Shown piece by piece: positions 63,776 to 64,000 of a stretch of 64,000 nucleotides of DNA. The position numbers and the translations under genes are program-made. Origin of the DNA: Hirsutella rhossiliensis (taxonomy: Eukaryota > Ascomycota > Sordariomycetes > Hypocreales > Ophiocordycipitaceae); assembly GCF_020360975.1 (NCBI RefSeq), contig NW_025408673.1, forward strand, positions 2,914,001-2,978,000, read 5' to 3'. Each line of letters begins with the position of its first letter. Within the stretch, counting starts at the first letter, position 1. The notes below the pieces were generated by a model, which ran no database searches, had not been told where the DNA came from, and saw only the letters and a program-made list of their open reading frames with translations.

Positions 63776-64000
63776 TGTATACTATACCTGAAAACGGGAT
63801 ATCAACTTGGGAGAAGCTTGGAGGGATATAAAAGGGGCTGCTTGAACGGGGGAGAGAGAGCAATCAACACATGCATTCTCGCATACCATCTGATCATATG
63901 ATACTCGACCTTCGAAAAGCCCCTTTATCCACTTCTATGCCCACTTTTGCTCTCTCCTTCGCGAGAGAAAGGATCATTGAAGCTTTTCCTGCCCCTCCGA
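63776..64000 (+). repeat. LTR-like fragment reaching the window end
   Basis: Inverted partner of 61,510-61,712. Carries GATATAAAAGGGGCTG (TATA box) and downstream a TTCGCGAGAGA motif at about 63,958 also found near 36,910. Continues past the window. Confidence 0.75.

Noticed and set aside
1..64000. Telomere repeats, rRNA genes, bacterial-type operons
   Set aside because: No TTAGGG arrays, rRNA cores or ribosome-binding-site-led gene strings were seen.

Overview
The window is nuclear DNA of a filamentous ascomycete (Pezizomycotina, species not determinable from sequence alone) from a repeat-rich, gene-poor compartment. The evidence is repeat-induced point mutation (RIP) over about half of it, typical fungal transposon families (Tad1-type LINE, Tf1/sushi-type chromovirus, hAT, Fot1/pogo), fungal-only protein families (FunK1 kinase, rhodopsin-type membrane protein, tannase) and a candidate short fungal intron.

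Layout. 1-30.7 kb is almost saturated with RIP: CpA and TpG are nearly gone, CpG is kept, and nearly every frame is closed by TAG/TAA. Reading through these stops still reveals relics: a LINE (1-2.3 kb, minus), a hAT transposase (4.4-6.2 kb, minus), a Helitron-type protein (8.3-9.1 kb, plus), a FunK1 kinase (10.7-13.0 kb, minus), an LTR-like segment at 14.8 kb, an inverted repeat pair (6.3-7.1 / 19.25-20.0 kb) and a direct repeat pair (21.5-22.9 / 28.6-29.9 kb). At 30.6-34.2 kb a bZIP gene is split by a complete hAT element with an 8-bp target duplication. 34.4-36.4 kb is a second RIP block holding a fungal rhodopsin-family relic. 36.4-38.4 kb is unmutated and has no gene I can support.

38.4-61.4 kb is a nested cluster of transposons without RIP: hAT-2; a tannase gene truncated by it and split by a complete chromovirus with identical 190-bp LTRs; a nearly complete Tad1-type LINE on the minus strand carrying an extra copy of its own 3' end at its 5' end; a Fot1-like element with perfect 70-bp terminal inverted repeats; a 5'-truncated LINE copy with a minisatellite; a second Fot1-like element; and a third hAT. 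61.5-64 kb holds LTR-like fragments and one small gene with its own TATA box and a signal peptide: a candidate cysteine-rich secreted protein at 63.15-63.45 kb.

Two window-wide points matter to any user. First, at every break where I could align both sides well in the unmutated transposons and host genes, the cause was loss of one (once two) bases from a homopolymer, so many apparent pseudogenes may be intact in the real genome. Second, the CA/TG dinucleotides that survive RIP lie almost all in GCA/TGC, which suggests a strong 5'-base preference of the RIP machinery in this species.
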